Numbered from the stretch's first letter, positions 34,708 to 44,413 are shown. The stretch: DNA of 64,000 nucleotides from WHTX01 sp038255145 (GCA_038255145.1 JBBSLP010000012.1:30111-94110); one strand, 5' to 3'. A program made the numbers and translations. The notes: a model not told the origin generated them from the sequence alone.

Positions 34708-35049
34708 TCAACGGACCTCGACGGGTCCTTCCAGACGGCGGCTGACGACGCCGATGGCCTCGGGCATCAGGCTGCCGAAGGCCAGGTGAGCGTGGGCCTC
34801 GTCGTCCGGCCTGGCCGCAGGGCTCAGGGCCACGACCAGGCTGCGCACACCCACCCCGTCGAGCTCGACCTCGACCACGTTGCCGACCGCGGCCCACGGT
34901 GGGGCCACGACCCGCAGGCCGCCGAGCGACAGGTCCACCACCCGCACCTCGTCAGGCACCTCGGTCTGACGGGGCCCGAGCCGCTGGCAGCGCACGAAGA
35001 AGGTGACAGGGCGCCGAACGTGCGCCCGCCGTTCACTGAGCTCGTCCAT
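34708..35049 (-). CDS. PilZ-domain-like protein
   Basis: A 113-residue single-domain protein. It starts SERRAHVRRPVTFFVRC, giving the RxxxR arginine pair that grips cyclic di-GMP, and continues VVDLSLGGLRVVAP, matching the second PilZ motif (D/N)xSxxG. The rest is a small beta barrel. PilZ proteins relay c-di-GMP to motility, export or polymer synthesis; no such partner is next to it. ATG 35049 is used. It lies between the GMC gene (75 bases downstream) and the SRPBCC gene (155 bases upstream), all leftward. Confidence 0.83.
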   Translation of the reverse strand: MDELSERRAHVRRPVTFFVRCQRLGPRQTEVPDEVRVVDLSLGGLRVVAPPWAAVGNVVEVELDGVGVRSLVVALSPAARPDDEAHAHLAFGSLMPEAIGVVSRRLEGPVEVR

Positions 35050-35204
35050 CGCCGGGCCGCCTCCTGTGCGTGGCGCGCCGTCCCGCCGACGCGCCGTTGC
35101 CACGCTCTGACGGTATCCAGTCACGCCGCGAGTGCGTCGCGCCGGCCCCATCGTCGCTTGGGGCCGCCCGGTGAGTCTGGCGGTCCCCGGCCGGGCTCTG
35201 ACCC

Positions 35205-35936
35205 TCAGCCCCGGCCCGGGACCCGGTAGCGGGTTCCCCACCAGGTCGTCCATCGCTGCGACAGGGCATCGAGGGTGTCGTCGTCGAGCCCGTAGGTGGT
35301 GAGCACGGCCATGGCCGTGGCGCCGGGCGCCGGACCCGACGGGCCGGCGGCCACGACGAGCAGGCCGTCACCCCACCCGTCCACGGTCAGGCCCAGCTGC
35401 AACTCGGAGCGGAACCAGACCTCCCCGGCCAGGTGCTCGCCGGAGGCGGCATCGACCCCGTAGCGCTGGCCCACGGCGACACCCTCGACGCCGTCCAGTC
35501 CGAGCACCTCGGCGGGCGGGGTAGGCGTGGCGGCCCGGATCTCGCCGGACAGGAACAGGGTGCGGCGATCGTCGTCGGGGTGACGGGCCAGGGCGAAGCG
35601 GAGTTGCTGCAGAAAGGTCAGCCAGCCCTCGTCGACCTCGTCGTAGAAGGCGTCCCAATCGAGGTCGGAACCGATGGGCGTTGCCCGGGTCACCCGCACC
35701 ACGGTGTCGGGGCCATCAGGCACCAGGGTGAAGAGGTGGCCGCCCATGTGCAGGGTGCCGGCGACCTCGTCGGCCACGGCGTCGGGACCGAAGATGAGCC
35801 GGATCTCGTCGTCGAGGCCCTCGTCCTCCCAGCCGTGCCAGCGACGGATCTCGACCGGGTCGCGCAACCACCGCCACACCACGTCCACCGGCGCCGGCAG
35901 GGTCACCTCGATGCGGACGTGGGGTTCGTCGGCCAT
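35205..35936 (-). CDS. SRPBCC (AHSA1/START-like) protein
   Basis: A 243-residue protein opening with HVRIEVTLPAPVDVVWRWLRDPVEIRRWHGW, the first strand and helices of the SRPBCC ligand-binding fold, followed by IRLIFGP and GGHLFTLVPDGPDTVVRVTRATP. Members bind hydrophobic ligands or act as Aha1-like cochaperones; the ligand is unknown. A second half (about 145-243) may be another degenerate copy or a family-specific extension. ATG 35936 overlaps the regulator's stop (TGATG) and has AGGAG six bases upstream, so it is translated together with the ArsR-type gene, a common arrangement. Confidence 0.83.
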   Translation of the reverse strand: MADEPHVRIEVTLPAPVDVVWRWLRDPVEIRRWHGWEDEGLDDEIRLIFGPDAVADEVAGTLHMGGHLFTLVPDGPDTVVRVTRATPIGSDLDWDAFYDEVDEGWLTFLQQLRFALARHPDDDRRTLFLSGEIRAATPTPPAEVLGLDGVEGVAVGQRYGVDAASGEHLAGEVWFRSELQLGLTVDGWGDGLLVVAAGPSGPAPGATAMAVLTTYGLDDDTLDALSQRWTTWWGTRYRVPGRG

Positions 35937-36643
35937 CACCACTCCTGTTGTTCTGTCGGCTCGATGGGTCCTGCTGGCTCGATGGGTCCTGCCGGCCCGA
36001 TGGGTGCTGTCGGCTGAGCGGTCGCCGAGGGCGCCGGCGCGGGGTGGGCGCCGGCCACGAGGCGGTAGGGCCGACCCCCCGTAGGGATGGCCAGGTCGGC
36101 GGCGATGACGCCGACGGCCGCGGCCAGGGCATCGGCGAAGCGCTCGACGTCGGCGGGAGCAGCGAAGCGCAGCTCGGCCTCGATGGTGAAGGTGAGGAGC
36201 CGGGACCCGGCCCCGATGGCCGCAGCCTCCATGCGGGCGACATCGCGCACGACCCGGGCTGCGGTGCTGACCAGGTGGCGGGCGGCGAAGCGGTCCCGGG
36301 ACGGGGTGGTGCCACCGATGGCGACGTCGGCATCAGCATCGGCATCGTGGGCCACGTCGGGGCCCATGACACCCGGGTCGACGACGAAGCCACCGGGCGA
36401 CGCAGCCAGTACCCGTTCCACGCAGCCGCGCCGGGGCCGCTCCTCGACCAGGTGCACGAGGCCGGCGTCCTCCAGGGCCCGCAGGTGGTAGCCGACGCGT
36501 TGGCGGGGCAGGCCCAGCTCGGCGGCGACCTCCGGGGCCGACGCCGGCCGGCGCAGGCGCTCGAGCAGCTGGCGGCGCAACGGCGACAGGGCCAGGCGCA
36601 CCTGCTCGGGCTCGTGCAACAGCTCCAACGGCGGGGTGGCCAC
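35936..36643 (-). CDS. ArsR-family winged-helix transcriptional regulator
   Basis: 235 residues. The N-terminal 80 hold a winged helix: LALSPLRRQLLERLRRPASA, EVAAELGLPRQRVGYHLRALEDAGL, VHLVEERP. The downstream region (about 120-205) is a ligand or dimerisation segment with ARVVRDVARMEAAAIG and FTIEAELRFAAPADVERFADALAA, as in ArsR-type regulators paired with SRPBCC proteins. The C-terminus is a 15-base tandem repeat, Gly-Pro-Ile/Ala-Glu-Pro. No metal-binding cysteines are present, so it does not sense metals. A perfect palindrome lies 14 bases before the start codon, the likely site of autorepression. Confidence 0.85.
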   Translation of the reverse strand: MATPPLELLHEPEQVRLALSPLRRQLLERLRRPASAPEVAAELGLPRQRVGYHLRALEDAGLVHLVEERPRRGCVERVLAASPGGFVVDPGVMGPDVAHDADADADVAIGGTTPSRDRFAARHLVSTAARVVRDVARMEAAAIGAGSRLLTFTIEAELRFAAPADVERFADALAAAVGVIAADLAIPTGGRPYRLVAGAHPAPAPSATAQPTAPIGPAGPIEPAGPIEPTEQQEW

Positions 36644-36656
36644 CCCGACAACCTAA

Positions 36657-36682
36657 GATTGGACAGATAAAGCTGTCCAATC
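36657..36682. promoter_or_regulatory. Operator palindrome upstream of the ArsR-SRPBCC pair
   Basis: GATTGGACAG, spacer ATAAAG, CTGTCCAATC: two perfect 10-base arms. It is one of the few AT-richer patches in the region and ends 14 bases from the regulator's start. Its size and place fit the binding site of the dimeric ArsR protein encoded next to it. Confidence 0.75.
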
Positions 36683-36698
36683 GGACCCGTCCAGACGC

Positions 36699-36729
36699 GA
36701 CAGAGCCCGCCACCAGGGCGGGCTCTGTC
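36699..36729 (-). terminator. Terminator of the SpoIID/LytB gene
   Basis: GACAGAGCCCGCC, five-base loop, GGCGGGCTCTGTC: a perfect 13-bp stem, 23 bases past the stop of the leftward SpoIID gene and just before the operator of the next leftward operon. It insulates that operon from upstream transcription. Confidence 0.85.
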
Positions 36730-36751
36730 ACCTCACTCGTCCGTCAGCGGG

Positions 36752-38659
36752 TCACGGCACCGACAGGTTGACGCAGCCCAGGCTGGCGTGGGCCCCGGCG
36801 CCCTGGTTGACCACGAACACGCAGGCCGTGTGCACACCGGCGGCCAGGGGGAACTTGACGTCCCAGCCCCGGTCGTCACCGAAGCCGGGGAAGGCTGCGC
36901 CCACGTCGGGCCGGGGCCGTCCGGTGCCGGTCGTGGTCACCGCCCACTGGGCACCGTTGTCGATGCTCACGTGCACGTCGACGGGGCCGGTCACGTCGGG
37001 GTCGATGGCCCAGCCGGCCATGGCCGCGAAGCCGGGCTCGGTGGCCGAGGCGTCGATGTTGCCGAAGGGCGGACCCGGGGGGACGATCTGCAACCACTTG
37101 CAGCCGAGAACGGTGTTCTCGCCCGGCCCCTGGTTCACCGCCACCAGGCAGATCTGGTGGGCACCGGTGGGGGCCCACACCACGTCGTGGAAACCGTGGG
37201 CCGCCCCCCAGCCCGGGTTGGCCGCCTCGACCTCGGGCCGCTCGGTGGTCGAGGGCAGGGTGTGCACCCAGGTGCCGTCGATGACCACGGCGATGGGGAT
37301 GGAGCCCGAGGTGTTGGCGTCGATGGCCCACCCCTTGACCCTGACCAGGCCGCCCGGCCACAGGTAGAGCTCGTCCACGGCCCCGAAGGGGGTGCCGTCC
37401 CGGTCGAAGATCAGGGTCGAGTTCAGCCCGAGCATGGACTGGAAGCCTGTCCCGCTGACCGTGGCCGAGCCCGAGGTGCCGGTGACGGTGACGGTGGCCT
37501 TGTCGATGCGGCCCGAGCCGCCGCGGGTGCCCGTCACCGACCACCCCGTCACCGGCCCCACGTCCTTCTGCGTCCGGGCCAGGACCGCGGCCCGGAAGTC
37601 GGCGTTGGTCACCTTCTCGCTCCAACGGTGGCGGGGGTTGCCCCCGCCGCTGTCGAAGGCGTCCTCGACGGCCTGGAAGTAGGGGTAGTCGGTGAGGAAC
37701 ACGTAGCCCGAACGCTCGGTCCAACCTCCGTTGGACGACGAGTAGAAGGCCTGGACGACGGCGCCGCCGTAGGTCAGGACCTGGCCTGCAGTGGCGTCCA
37801 CTGCGGCCTTCCAGGCGGCGAAGTTGGCCCGCACCTCGGTCTCGTAGCCCGAGTACACCTGGTCGCTGGTGGTGGCCAGTAGGTCGAAGGGGCCGCCCTG
37901 GGCGCGGCGGCGGGCGGCGACGTTGCCGGCGTAGGAGCGGGCCGCCACCACCTGGGACCTCAACGCCTCGGGGTGCCAGCCGAAGGGCACCTCGGCGATG
38001 CCGTAGAGGTAGTCCTCCATGGACAGGTGCACGGCGACCTGGATGGTGCCGGCGCCGGTGAGGGTGAACGCCAGGGTGCCGTGGCTGTAGCGGATGCCGG
38101 TGGAGCTCACGGTGATGGACGCCCCCGCGGGGATGGGCACGGCCACGGTGGCGCCGACGGCGGCGAAGGGGGCGGCGCCGCCGGGGATGGCGAACTGGCC
38201 GTTCTGGGCCACCAGGTTCACCGTCTGGCCCGGGGAGGCCACGAAGATGGGCTGGGCCCAGCCACCGGGGTAGAAGGGCACGCCGGTGCCGTTGCCGGTG
38301 ACCTCGACAGCGCCCACCTCACCGCCCAGGGCCACCCGCACGGTCTCGGGCGCCGCGGGGGTGAGCGCGGCGCCGGGGTAGTAGAAGTTCAAGATCTGGC
38401 CGTAGCCCTGCCCGGCCACGGCCCGGCCCTGGGCGCCGTGCTGGCTCATGCCGATGCCATGGCCCCACCCGCCGCCCTGGATGACGAAGTCGGTCGGGAC
38501 CGACTGAGCCGACGCTGTGGGTGCGCCGGCCAACGTCGCCAGTGGCAACAACAGGCCGAGTACGGCCAGGATCCCGATCAGCCGGCCGACCGGAGATCGC
38601 CCCATCGCTCGGCCCGGTCCCCGGCCCCGACACGCGCCCGCCACCGTTCTGTCACCCAT
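36752..38659 (-). CDS. Secreted SpoIID/LytB-domain protein with two C-terminal repeats
   Basis: 635 residues. A signal peptide is evident (GRLIGILAVLGLLLPLATLAG, cleavage near ASAQS). The SpoIID/LytB domain (about 55-400) shows GGGWGHGIGMSQHGAQG, MEDYLYGIAEVP, EALRSQVVAARSYA and the catalytic-type AFYSSSNGGWTE. SpoIID is a lytic transglycosylase acting on denuded peptidoglycan in spore formers; in non-sporulating actinobacteria this domain is thought to help cell-wall turnover. The C-terminus has two related copies of about 95 residues ('GWAIDxxxxGxIxVxVxIDG' and 'CLVAVNQGPGENTVLGC' / 'CVFVVNQGAGAHASLGC'), probably wall-binding. ATG 38659 is given; ATG 38605 would leave a more typical signal peptide. 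Confidence 0.88.
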   Translation of the reverse strand: MGDRTVAGACRGRGPGRAMGRSPVGRLIGILAVLGLLLPLATLAGAPTASAQSVPTDFVIQGGGWGHGIGMSQHGAQGRAVAGQGYGQILNFYYPGAALTPAAPETVRVALGGEVGAVEVTGNGTGVPFYPGGWAQPIFVASPGQTVNLVAQNGQFAIPGGAAPFAAVGATVAVPIPAGASITVSSTGIRYSHGTLAFTLTGAGTIQVAVHLSMEDYLYGIAEVPFGWHPEALRSQVVAARSYAGNVAARRRAQGGPFDLLATTSDQVYSGYETEVRANFAAWKAAVDATAGQVLTYGGAVVQAFYSSSNGGWTERSGYVFLTDYPYFQAVEDAFDSGGGNPRHRWSEKVTNADFRAAVLARTQKDVGPVTGWSVTGTRGGSGRIDKATVTVTGTSGSATVSGTGFQSMLGLNSTLIFDRDGTPFGAVDELYLWPGGLVRVKGWAIDANTSGSIPIAVVIDGTWVHTLPSTTERPEVEAANPGWGAAHGFHDVVWAPTGAHQICLVAVNQGPGENTVLGCKWLQIVPPGPPFGNIDASATEPGFAAMAGWAIDPDVTGPVDVHVSIDNGAQWAVTTTGTGRPRPDVGAAFPGFGDDRGWDVKFPLAAGVHTACVFVVNQGAGAHASLGCVNLSVP

Positions 38660-38757
38660 CCGTGAAGTATGGCCGAGTTGCCATCACGAGTGGCACAGCG
38701 ATTTCCGCACCCTGGGCGCGGGCCACCCCACTCGGTGCTACCAGGGGCGAGCGACGT

Positions 38758-39399
38758 TCAGCGGAGCGGGAACCCGAGGATGGCCTCGAGCTCGGCCAGG
38801 GCCACATCGGGATCGACGACCTTGATGGTGGTCATGCCCAGCTCGCGAGCGGGCTTGAGGTTGATGCCCAGGTCGTCGAGGAACACGACCTCGGAGGGCT
38901 CGACCCCCATCTCCTTGCAGGCCAGCAGGTAGATGCGGGGGTCGGGCTTGCGCAGGCCCACCTTGGACGACTCGATGATCTGGCTGAAGTGGACGTGCAC
39001 GGCCTTGACCTCGGCCGCCCGGTCCGAGTCGAACAGGCCCACGCCGTCACCGCTGATGAAGTTGTTGGTGAGGCAGACGCAGATCAACCGCTCGGAGATG
39101 CGCCTGATGGCCTCGGCGACCTGGGGGCGCACCCGGCCCGACAACAGGCGCAGCACGTCGGCCCCATCGACCTCGTGGCCGAGCTCCAGGGCCTCGGCCG
39201 CGAAGAGGGGGCCGAAACCGGCCACGGTCACGTCGGCCCGCTCGAGCTGGGCCCAGGCGTTCTCGTGGGGGTTGGTCGAGTTGATCTGCTGGATCAACCC
39301 CTCGGGCAGGCCCCGCTCGCGCTCGAAGGCGTTGAACGCCTCGAACGGGCTCGTCGTCACCACACCACCGAAGTCCCAGAGCACAGCCTTGATCGCCAC
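38758..39399 (-). CDS. HAD-superfamily IA hydrolase
   Basis: 213 residues. Motif I is VLWDFGGVVTTSPFEAF: the nucleophile Asp is kept but the +2 Asp is Gly, as in soluble epoxide-hydrolase N-terminal phosphatases and ACAD10-like proteins. Motif II is VCLTNNF, motif III is VGLRKPDPRIY with the Lys, motif IV is VVFLDDLGINLKPARELGMTTIKV. The missing second Asp suggests reduced or different phosphatase chemistry. The start is the GTG at 39399. It diverges from ettA with 50 bases between them. Substrate unknown. Confidence 0.87.
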   Translation of the reverse strand: MAIKAVLWDFGGVVTTSPFEAFNAFERERGLPEGLIQQINSTNPHENAWAQLERADVTVAGFGPLFAAEALELGHEVDGADVLRLLSGRVRPQVAEAIRRISERLICVCLTNNFISGDGVGLFDSDRAAEVKAVHVHFSQIIESSKVGLRKPDPRIYLLACKEMGVEPSEVVFLDDLGINLKPARELGMTTIKVVDPDVALAELEAILGFPLR

Positions 39400-39449
39400 G
39401 GCGGGACACCCTAGCCAGTGCTCGCATCGGCACTAACGTGATCGGTCGC

Positions 39450-41135
<1,686 letters not shown>

Positions 41136-41237
41136 GACCCCGGCGTCACCCTCACTTCGTGATGATCTGATCACGTTTGGTGGGCAAACCTGCTCCGGCC
41201 GGTAATCCCGCGCCGCGACCGTGCCGATACCTCGGTC

Positions 41238-41522
41238 ATGAATTCGGCGACCGGATCCGTCAGCACCCTTCCTCCGCAGAGCCGGGCGGTGCTCCGCTCG
41301 GTGGAGGCGGGGACGTACGTGGACTGCGCCCAGTGCGGCGGGCGCATCAAGTACCAGGCCAAGATGCGCAACCAGCAGGTCATCTGCAACGTCTACGAAG
41401 ACGGCCGCTGGCTGCGCGTCGAGCACTACCACCACGACTGCTACGTCGAGTCCGGCGAGCCCTGGGGCAGCGTCGCTGACCAGGAGGTCAGCCATCCGCA
41501 GAGGATCAAGCGGGCCAGCTGA
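41238..41522 (+). CDS. Small Cys/His protein, possible zinc ribbon
   Basis: A 94-residue protein. It has CAQCGGRIKYQAKMRNQQVI, then CNVYEDGRWLRVEHYHHDCY: one CxxC knuckle and a later HxHHxC that could close a zinc site. The middle reads like an OB or rubredoxin-type strand pair. I know of similar short actinobacterial proteins but no assigned function. ATG 41238 follows a relatively AT-rich 100-base stretch after ettA. It ends 15 bases before the convergent DoxX-type gene. Confidence 0.7.
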   Translation: MNSATGSVSTLPPQSRAVLRSVEAGTYVDCAQCGGRIKYQAKMRNQQVICNVYEDGRWLRVEHYHHDCYVESGEPWGSVADQEVSHPQRIKRAS

Positions 41523-41536
41523 CCCGACGCCACGGG

Positions 41537-42073
41537 TCAGGTCGGCCAGCGGTCCCGGGCCAGGCGGCGGTCGAGGCCCCAGACGCGTCCGCTCGGCACG
41601 AGGGCGAGGACGGCGAGCGGTACGACCTCGAGGAACTGCTCGGGTAGCCAGCGGTCGTTCGAGAAGTAGACGAAGAACAGCAGCCCCGCCTGGAGCAGGG
41701 CGATGAGCGCGCCGAGGCGCGAGGCCACGCCGAACAGGAGCAGCAGCCCGGCAACGATCTCGGTCGCGGTGAGCAGCCATTGGACCCAACCCCAGTTGGG
41801 GAGCAGGACGTCGTTGGTGATGCGCTGCAGCAGCGGGAGGTGGTGTTGCGCGTTGTTGTTGACCTCGACGTCGAGGATGAAGCGGGCGTCGCCCTTGTCG
41901 ATGAGGTTGGCGACGTAGGGCCCGATGCGGACCTCATGGAACTCGAACAGCTTGGCCAGACCGTTCAACAGGAACGTCAGACCGAAGAGGATGCGGATGG
42001 CGGCCATGCCCTGCGCCAGGCGGCGGACGCCGTTGGTGGAAAGTTGCAGGCCAGGACGTGCATCGACGGTCAC
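41537..42073 (-). CDS. DoxX-family membrane protein
   Basis: About 178 residues with four predicted helices: AIRILFGLTFLLNGLAKL, WLLTATEIVAGLLLLFGVAS, LGALIALLQAGLLFFVYFSN and EVVPLAVLALVPSG. This is the DoxX/DoxD arrangement found in redox-linked membrane proteins. The loop after helix 1 is long (about 55 residues, NNNAQHHLPLLQRITNDV). The GTG at 42073 is my choice of start; an ATG further upstream is possible. It is the last gene of the leftward set AhpD-like, radical SAM, DoxX. Confidence 0.78.
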   Translation of the reverse strand: MTVDARPGLQLSTNGVRRLAQGMAAIRILFGLTFLLNGLAKLFEFHEVRIGPYVANLIDKGDARFILDVEVNNNAQHHLPLLQRITNDVLLPNWGWVQWLLTATEIVAGLLLLFGVASRLGALIALLQAGLLFFVYFSNDRWLPEQFLEVVPLAVLALVPSGRVWGLDRRLARDRWPT

Positions 42074-42140
42074 GACGTCACTGTAGGTCTCGGACGGCGG
42101 CCGTGACTCTGCGCCCACACGGGGCACGGGATGATCACGC

Positions 42141-42980
42141 TCAACGGATGCCGATCTTGGCGTCGCCGCCGGCGGGAAGTCCGGTCACCAGGCCGGCCAG
42201 GGCCCGGGCCGGGGTCGACAGCGGATCGATGGTCCGGGTGACGAGCAGGTCGGTATCGAGGCGGCCGGCGTGGACGGTCGGTCCGAACGGGCTCCAGAAG
42301 GCGCCGTCGACGGTGACGGTCAGCTCGGCCGGGATCTCGGTGTGGTCGAAGTGGCGGCCGAGGTCGTGGTCCACGGCGCGGCCCCGGCGGATGATCGGCC
42401 GGACGATGTGGTGCTCGTCGGAGACGCCCAGTCGGCGGTGCAGCTCGCACAGCCGGGCGTGTTGGTCGACGTCGAGCCGATCGGCTTCCACGGTGGTGGC
42501 GATCCTCACCTCGATCCCTGCGTCGATCAGCCGGGGGACGGCGTCGAGCACCTTGGCGAAGTTCTCGGGACCCCGCAACTCGTCGTTGAGGGTGGGGTCG
42601 GGGGCATCGAGGGAGATCTGGATGGCCACGGGCAACTGGGCCAGGGGTGCGAGCCGGCGCAGGCGGTGATCGGTGAAGAGCGTCCCGTTGGACAAGGCGA
42701 TGGTGGGCAGGATGCCGCCCATCGTCGCCAGGATGTCGGGCATGGCCGGCAGCAGGAACGGTTCTCCGCCCGTGACACCGAGCTCGGTGAAGCCCAGCTC
42801 GGCGGCCTGCTGGGCCAGCGCGACGATGTGGGCGGCGTCGAGCTGGCGTCGATCCGACGCCGGGCTCGATTCGGTCCGGCAGTACGCGCCGGCCAGGTTG
42901 CAGTGGTAGTTGCTGTAGAACCAGACCCGGCCGGGCAGGGTTCCCGCGGCGACGAGCTCGGCGATCGATCCGTCACTCAT
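42141..42980 (-). CDS. Radical SAM-like protein lacking the middle cluster cysteine
   Basis: A 279-residue protein with a MoaA/PqqE-type partial TIM barrel. After strand 1 comes FYSNYHCNLAGAYCRTES. Radical SAM enzymes need CxxxCxxC; here it is Cys27, Gly31, Cys34, the middle codon being GGC instead of TGC. The other motifs are intact: LGVTGGEPFLL (SAM amino-group GGEP), SNGTLFTD, IQISLDAPDP and VRIATTVE. No C-terminal SPASM cysteines follow. ATG 42980 overlaps the AhpD-like stop (ATGA). Either the gene has lost iron-sulfur cluster binding, or the cluster is held otherwise; a sequencing error is also possible. Confidence 0.82.
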   Translation of the reverse strand: MSDGSIAELVAAGTLPGRVWFYSNYHCNLAGAYCRTESSPASDRRQLDAAHIVALAQQAAELGFTELGVTGGEPFLLPAMPDILATMGGILPTIALSNGTLFTDHRLRRLAPLAQLPVAIQISLDAPDPTLNDELRGPENFAKVLDAVPRLIDAGIEVRIATTVEADRLDVDQHARLCELHRRLGVSDEHHIVRPIIRRGRAVDHDLGRHFDHTEIPAELTVTVDGAFWSPFGPTVHAGRLDTDLLVTRTIDPLSTPARALAGLVTGLPAGGDAKIGIR

Positions 42981-43552
42981 GACGTCTCCTCATTGGTGGT
43001 CGTGAAGCCTGCGGAGGCGATGCGGGCCGTCGTCTCGGCCGATGTGGGCAGCCCCAACGCCGTGGCGAACCGGTTGAGGAACAACGTCGCGCCCACGGTG
43101 ACGGTGAGCTCGACGATCACATGGTCGGGGAGGTGGCGGCGCAGCTCGTGGCCGACGGCGGCCGGGACCTGTCCCCGACCGGCCGCCACCTCCTCGACCC
43201 AGGTCAGCAGGGCCCGTTCAACCGGGTTGGTGAACTGCGCCCGCTCCGGCTCCTCGCCGCGCAGGACCATGATCTCCTGCTGGGACAGACCGACGTCGAG
43301 GGCCACGGCCGTGTGGGCGTCCACGCAGTACCGGCACCCGGCCAGGGCGGAGGTCCGCAGGATGGCGATCTCCTTGAGCCGGGCCGGTACCAGCGACGGC
43401 CCCAACGCCGCCCCGATGAAGGGCAACGTCGCCTCGCACAGCTCGGGCACCTGCGCCAGCGCCGCAACGATGGGGCCGGGATCACCTCCGGCGAAGAGGT
43501 CGCGAACCAGCAAGGGAGCATATCGCTCATCGATCAACTCGATCAGTGGCAT
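42977..43552 (-). CDS. Carboxymuconolactone-decarboxylase / AhpD-family protein
   Basis: 191 residues. The redox site LKEIAILRTSALAGCRYCVDAH gives the AhpD pattern E-x(n)-CxxCxxxH (Cys73, Cys76, His80), used for peroxide reduction or thiol relay. The C-terminal half, ERALLTWVEEVAAGRGQVP and HVIVELTVTVGATLFLNRFATALGLP, matches the all-helical AhpD fold. ATG 43552 has AGGAG at good distance. Its stop overlaps the radical SAM start, so it leads a three-gene unit. Confidence 0.88.
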   Translation of the reverse strand: MPLIELIDERYAPLLVRDLFAGGDPGPIVAALAQVPELCEATLPFIGAALGPSLVPARLKEIAILRTSALAGCRYCVDAHTAVALDVGLSQQEIMVLRGEEPERAQFTNPVERALLTWVEEVAAGRGQVPAAVGHELRRHLPDHVIVELTVTVGATLFLNRFATALGLPTSAETTARIASAGFTTTNEETS

Positions 43553-43679
43553 GGGGAGCTCCTGGGAGGTCTCGACGGTGGCGACCCGGACCGGCACAGT
43601 CTGGCCTCGGCGTCGCGCCAACGCAGCCCTCCCGGGTAGGCGCGATCGGTCGGCACCGCGGACCGACGGGGGTGGGAGC

Positions 43680-44165
43680 ATGGCGGCCATGGCTGATGGC
43701 GACGACCAAGACCACCCGCAGGACCACGAGCACACCCACGACCACCCTCACGGGGACGACTCCGGGGACCATTCGGGGGGGCTTCCGTTCCGGGACGAGG
43801 CCCTTGCCGTCATGGTCGAGCTGCTCGACCTGGGGGTGTCGTTCGGGGTCAGCCTCCTCGTCGGCGGCACCTGGGTCACCGGGGTGGCCATCTCGGGCCA
43901 GCAGTGGTTCCGGGAGCTGGCCGAGGGCGTGCGCCGCAGCGGTTCCTCCGAGGCGGCCGAGCTCTTCGCCGGCGCCGTCCGTGAGCTGGGCGACTCCATC
44001 TACGGGCCGGTCTCGGACCAGTCCCTGCCCATCGGCTTCATCCACCTCAACGGCGCCCGGGCCCTGGCCGGGGGCGCCCCCGTCGAAGAGGGCCGCCTCG
44101 TCCGCCTGCGCCTGGACCGCGTCGACGGCTGGCTCCTGGGCGAGCTACGGGCTCCCCTGGTGTGA
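43680..44165 (+). CDS. GvpU-like protein with His/Asp-rich N-terminus
   Basis: 161 residues. The first 40 are almost all His, Asp, Gly and Gln (HPQDHEHTHDHPHGDDSGD), a likely metal-binding tail. The rest, ELLDLGVSFGVSLLVGGTWVTGVAISGQQWFREL and later SLPIGFIHLNGARAL, resembles the gas-vesicle accessory protein GvpU, which has the same 'hxxxxxGhxhSGxxISGxxYF' pattern. No gvpA or other gas vesicle gene is in the window, so a gas-vesicle role is not supported. The start is ATG 43680 or 43689. It diverges from the AhpD-like gene by 127 bases. Confidence 0.65.
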   Translation: MAAMADGDDQDHPQDHEHTHDHPHGDDSGDHSGGLPFRDEALAVMVELLDLGVSFGVSLLVGGTWVTGVAISGQQWFRELAEGVRRSGSSEAAELFAGAVRELGDSIYGPVSDQSLPIGFIHLNGARALAGGAPVEEGRLVRLRLDRVDGWLLGELRAPLV

Positions 44166-44385
44166 ACGGCCCGTGACCAGCCGCCCAACCAGCGTGGGCG
44201 CCGGCCGACGACGGCCTCTCGAACACCAGGAGCTCGCCGGGTTCGAGCTGGTGCCACTTGGCCAGGGCCAGGGCCAGGGCCCGGGTGACCGGGGTGTCCT
44301 CGCCCCGGTGCCAAGTGGCCAGGTGGTGCTGGGCCACGCCTTGGGAGGGGTCGAGCTCGTCGGGGCCCGCCGCCACCGCGGTCAT
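44047..44385 (-). CDS. Possible small hypothetical gene, overlapping the GvpU-like gene
   Basis: A 112-residue frame from ATG 44385. Its first 65 codons fill the gap between two + strand genes with strongly GC-ending codons and a sensible composition (VAQHHLATWHRGEDTPVTRA). The last third is antisense to the GvpU-like gene and is Gly/Arg/Pro-rich, as shadows are. If real, it would be divergent from the gene at 44414. No family recognised; low confidence. Confidence 0.3.
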   Translation of the reverse strand: MTAVAAGPDELDPSQGVAQHHLATWHRGEDTPVTRALALALAKWHQLEPGELLVFERPSSAGAHAGWAAGHGPFTPGEPVARPGASRRRGPGAGGRGGPLRRGRPRPGPGRR

Positions 44386-44413
44386 CCCGGTTTCCGGCCA
44401 TCATGGGCGGCCC

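Noticed and set aside
43680..44165. Gas vesicle cluster
   Set aside because: Only a GvpU-like gene; no GvpA, GvpF/L, GvpN or others.
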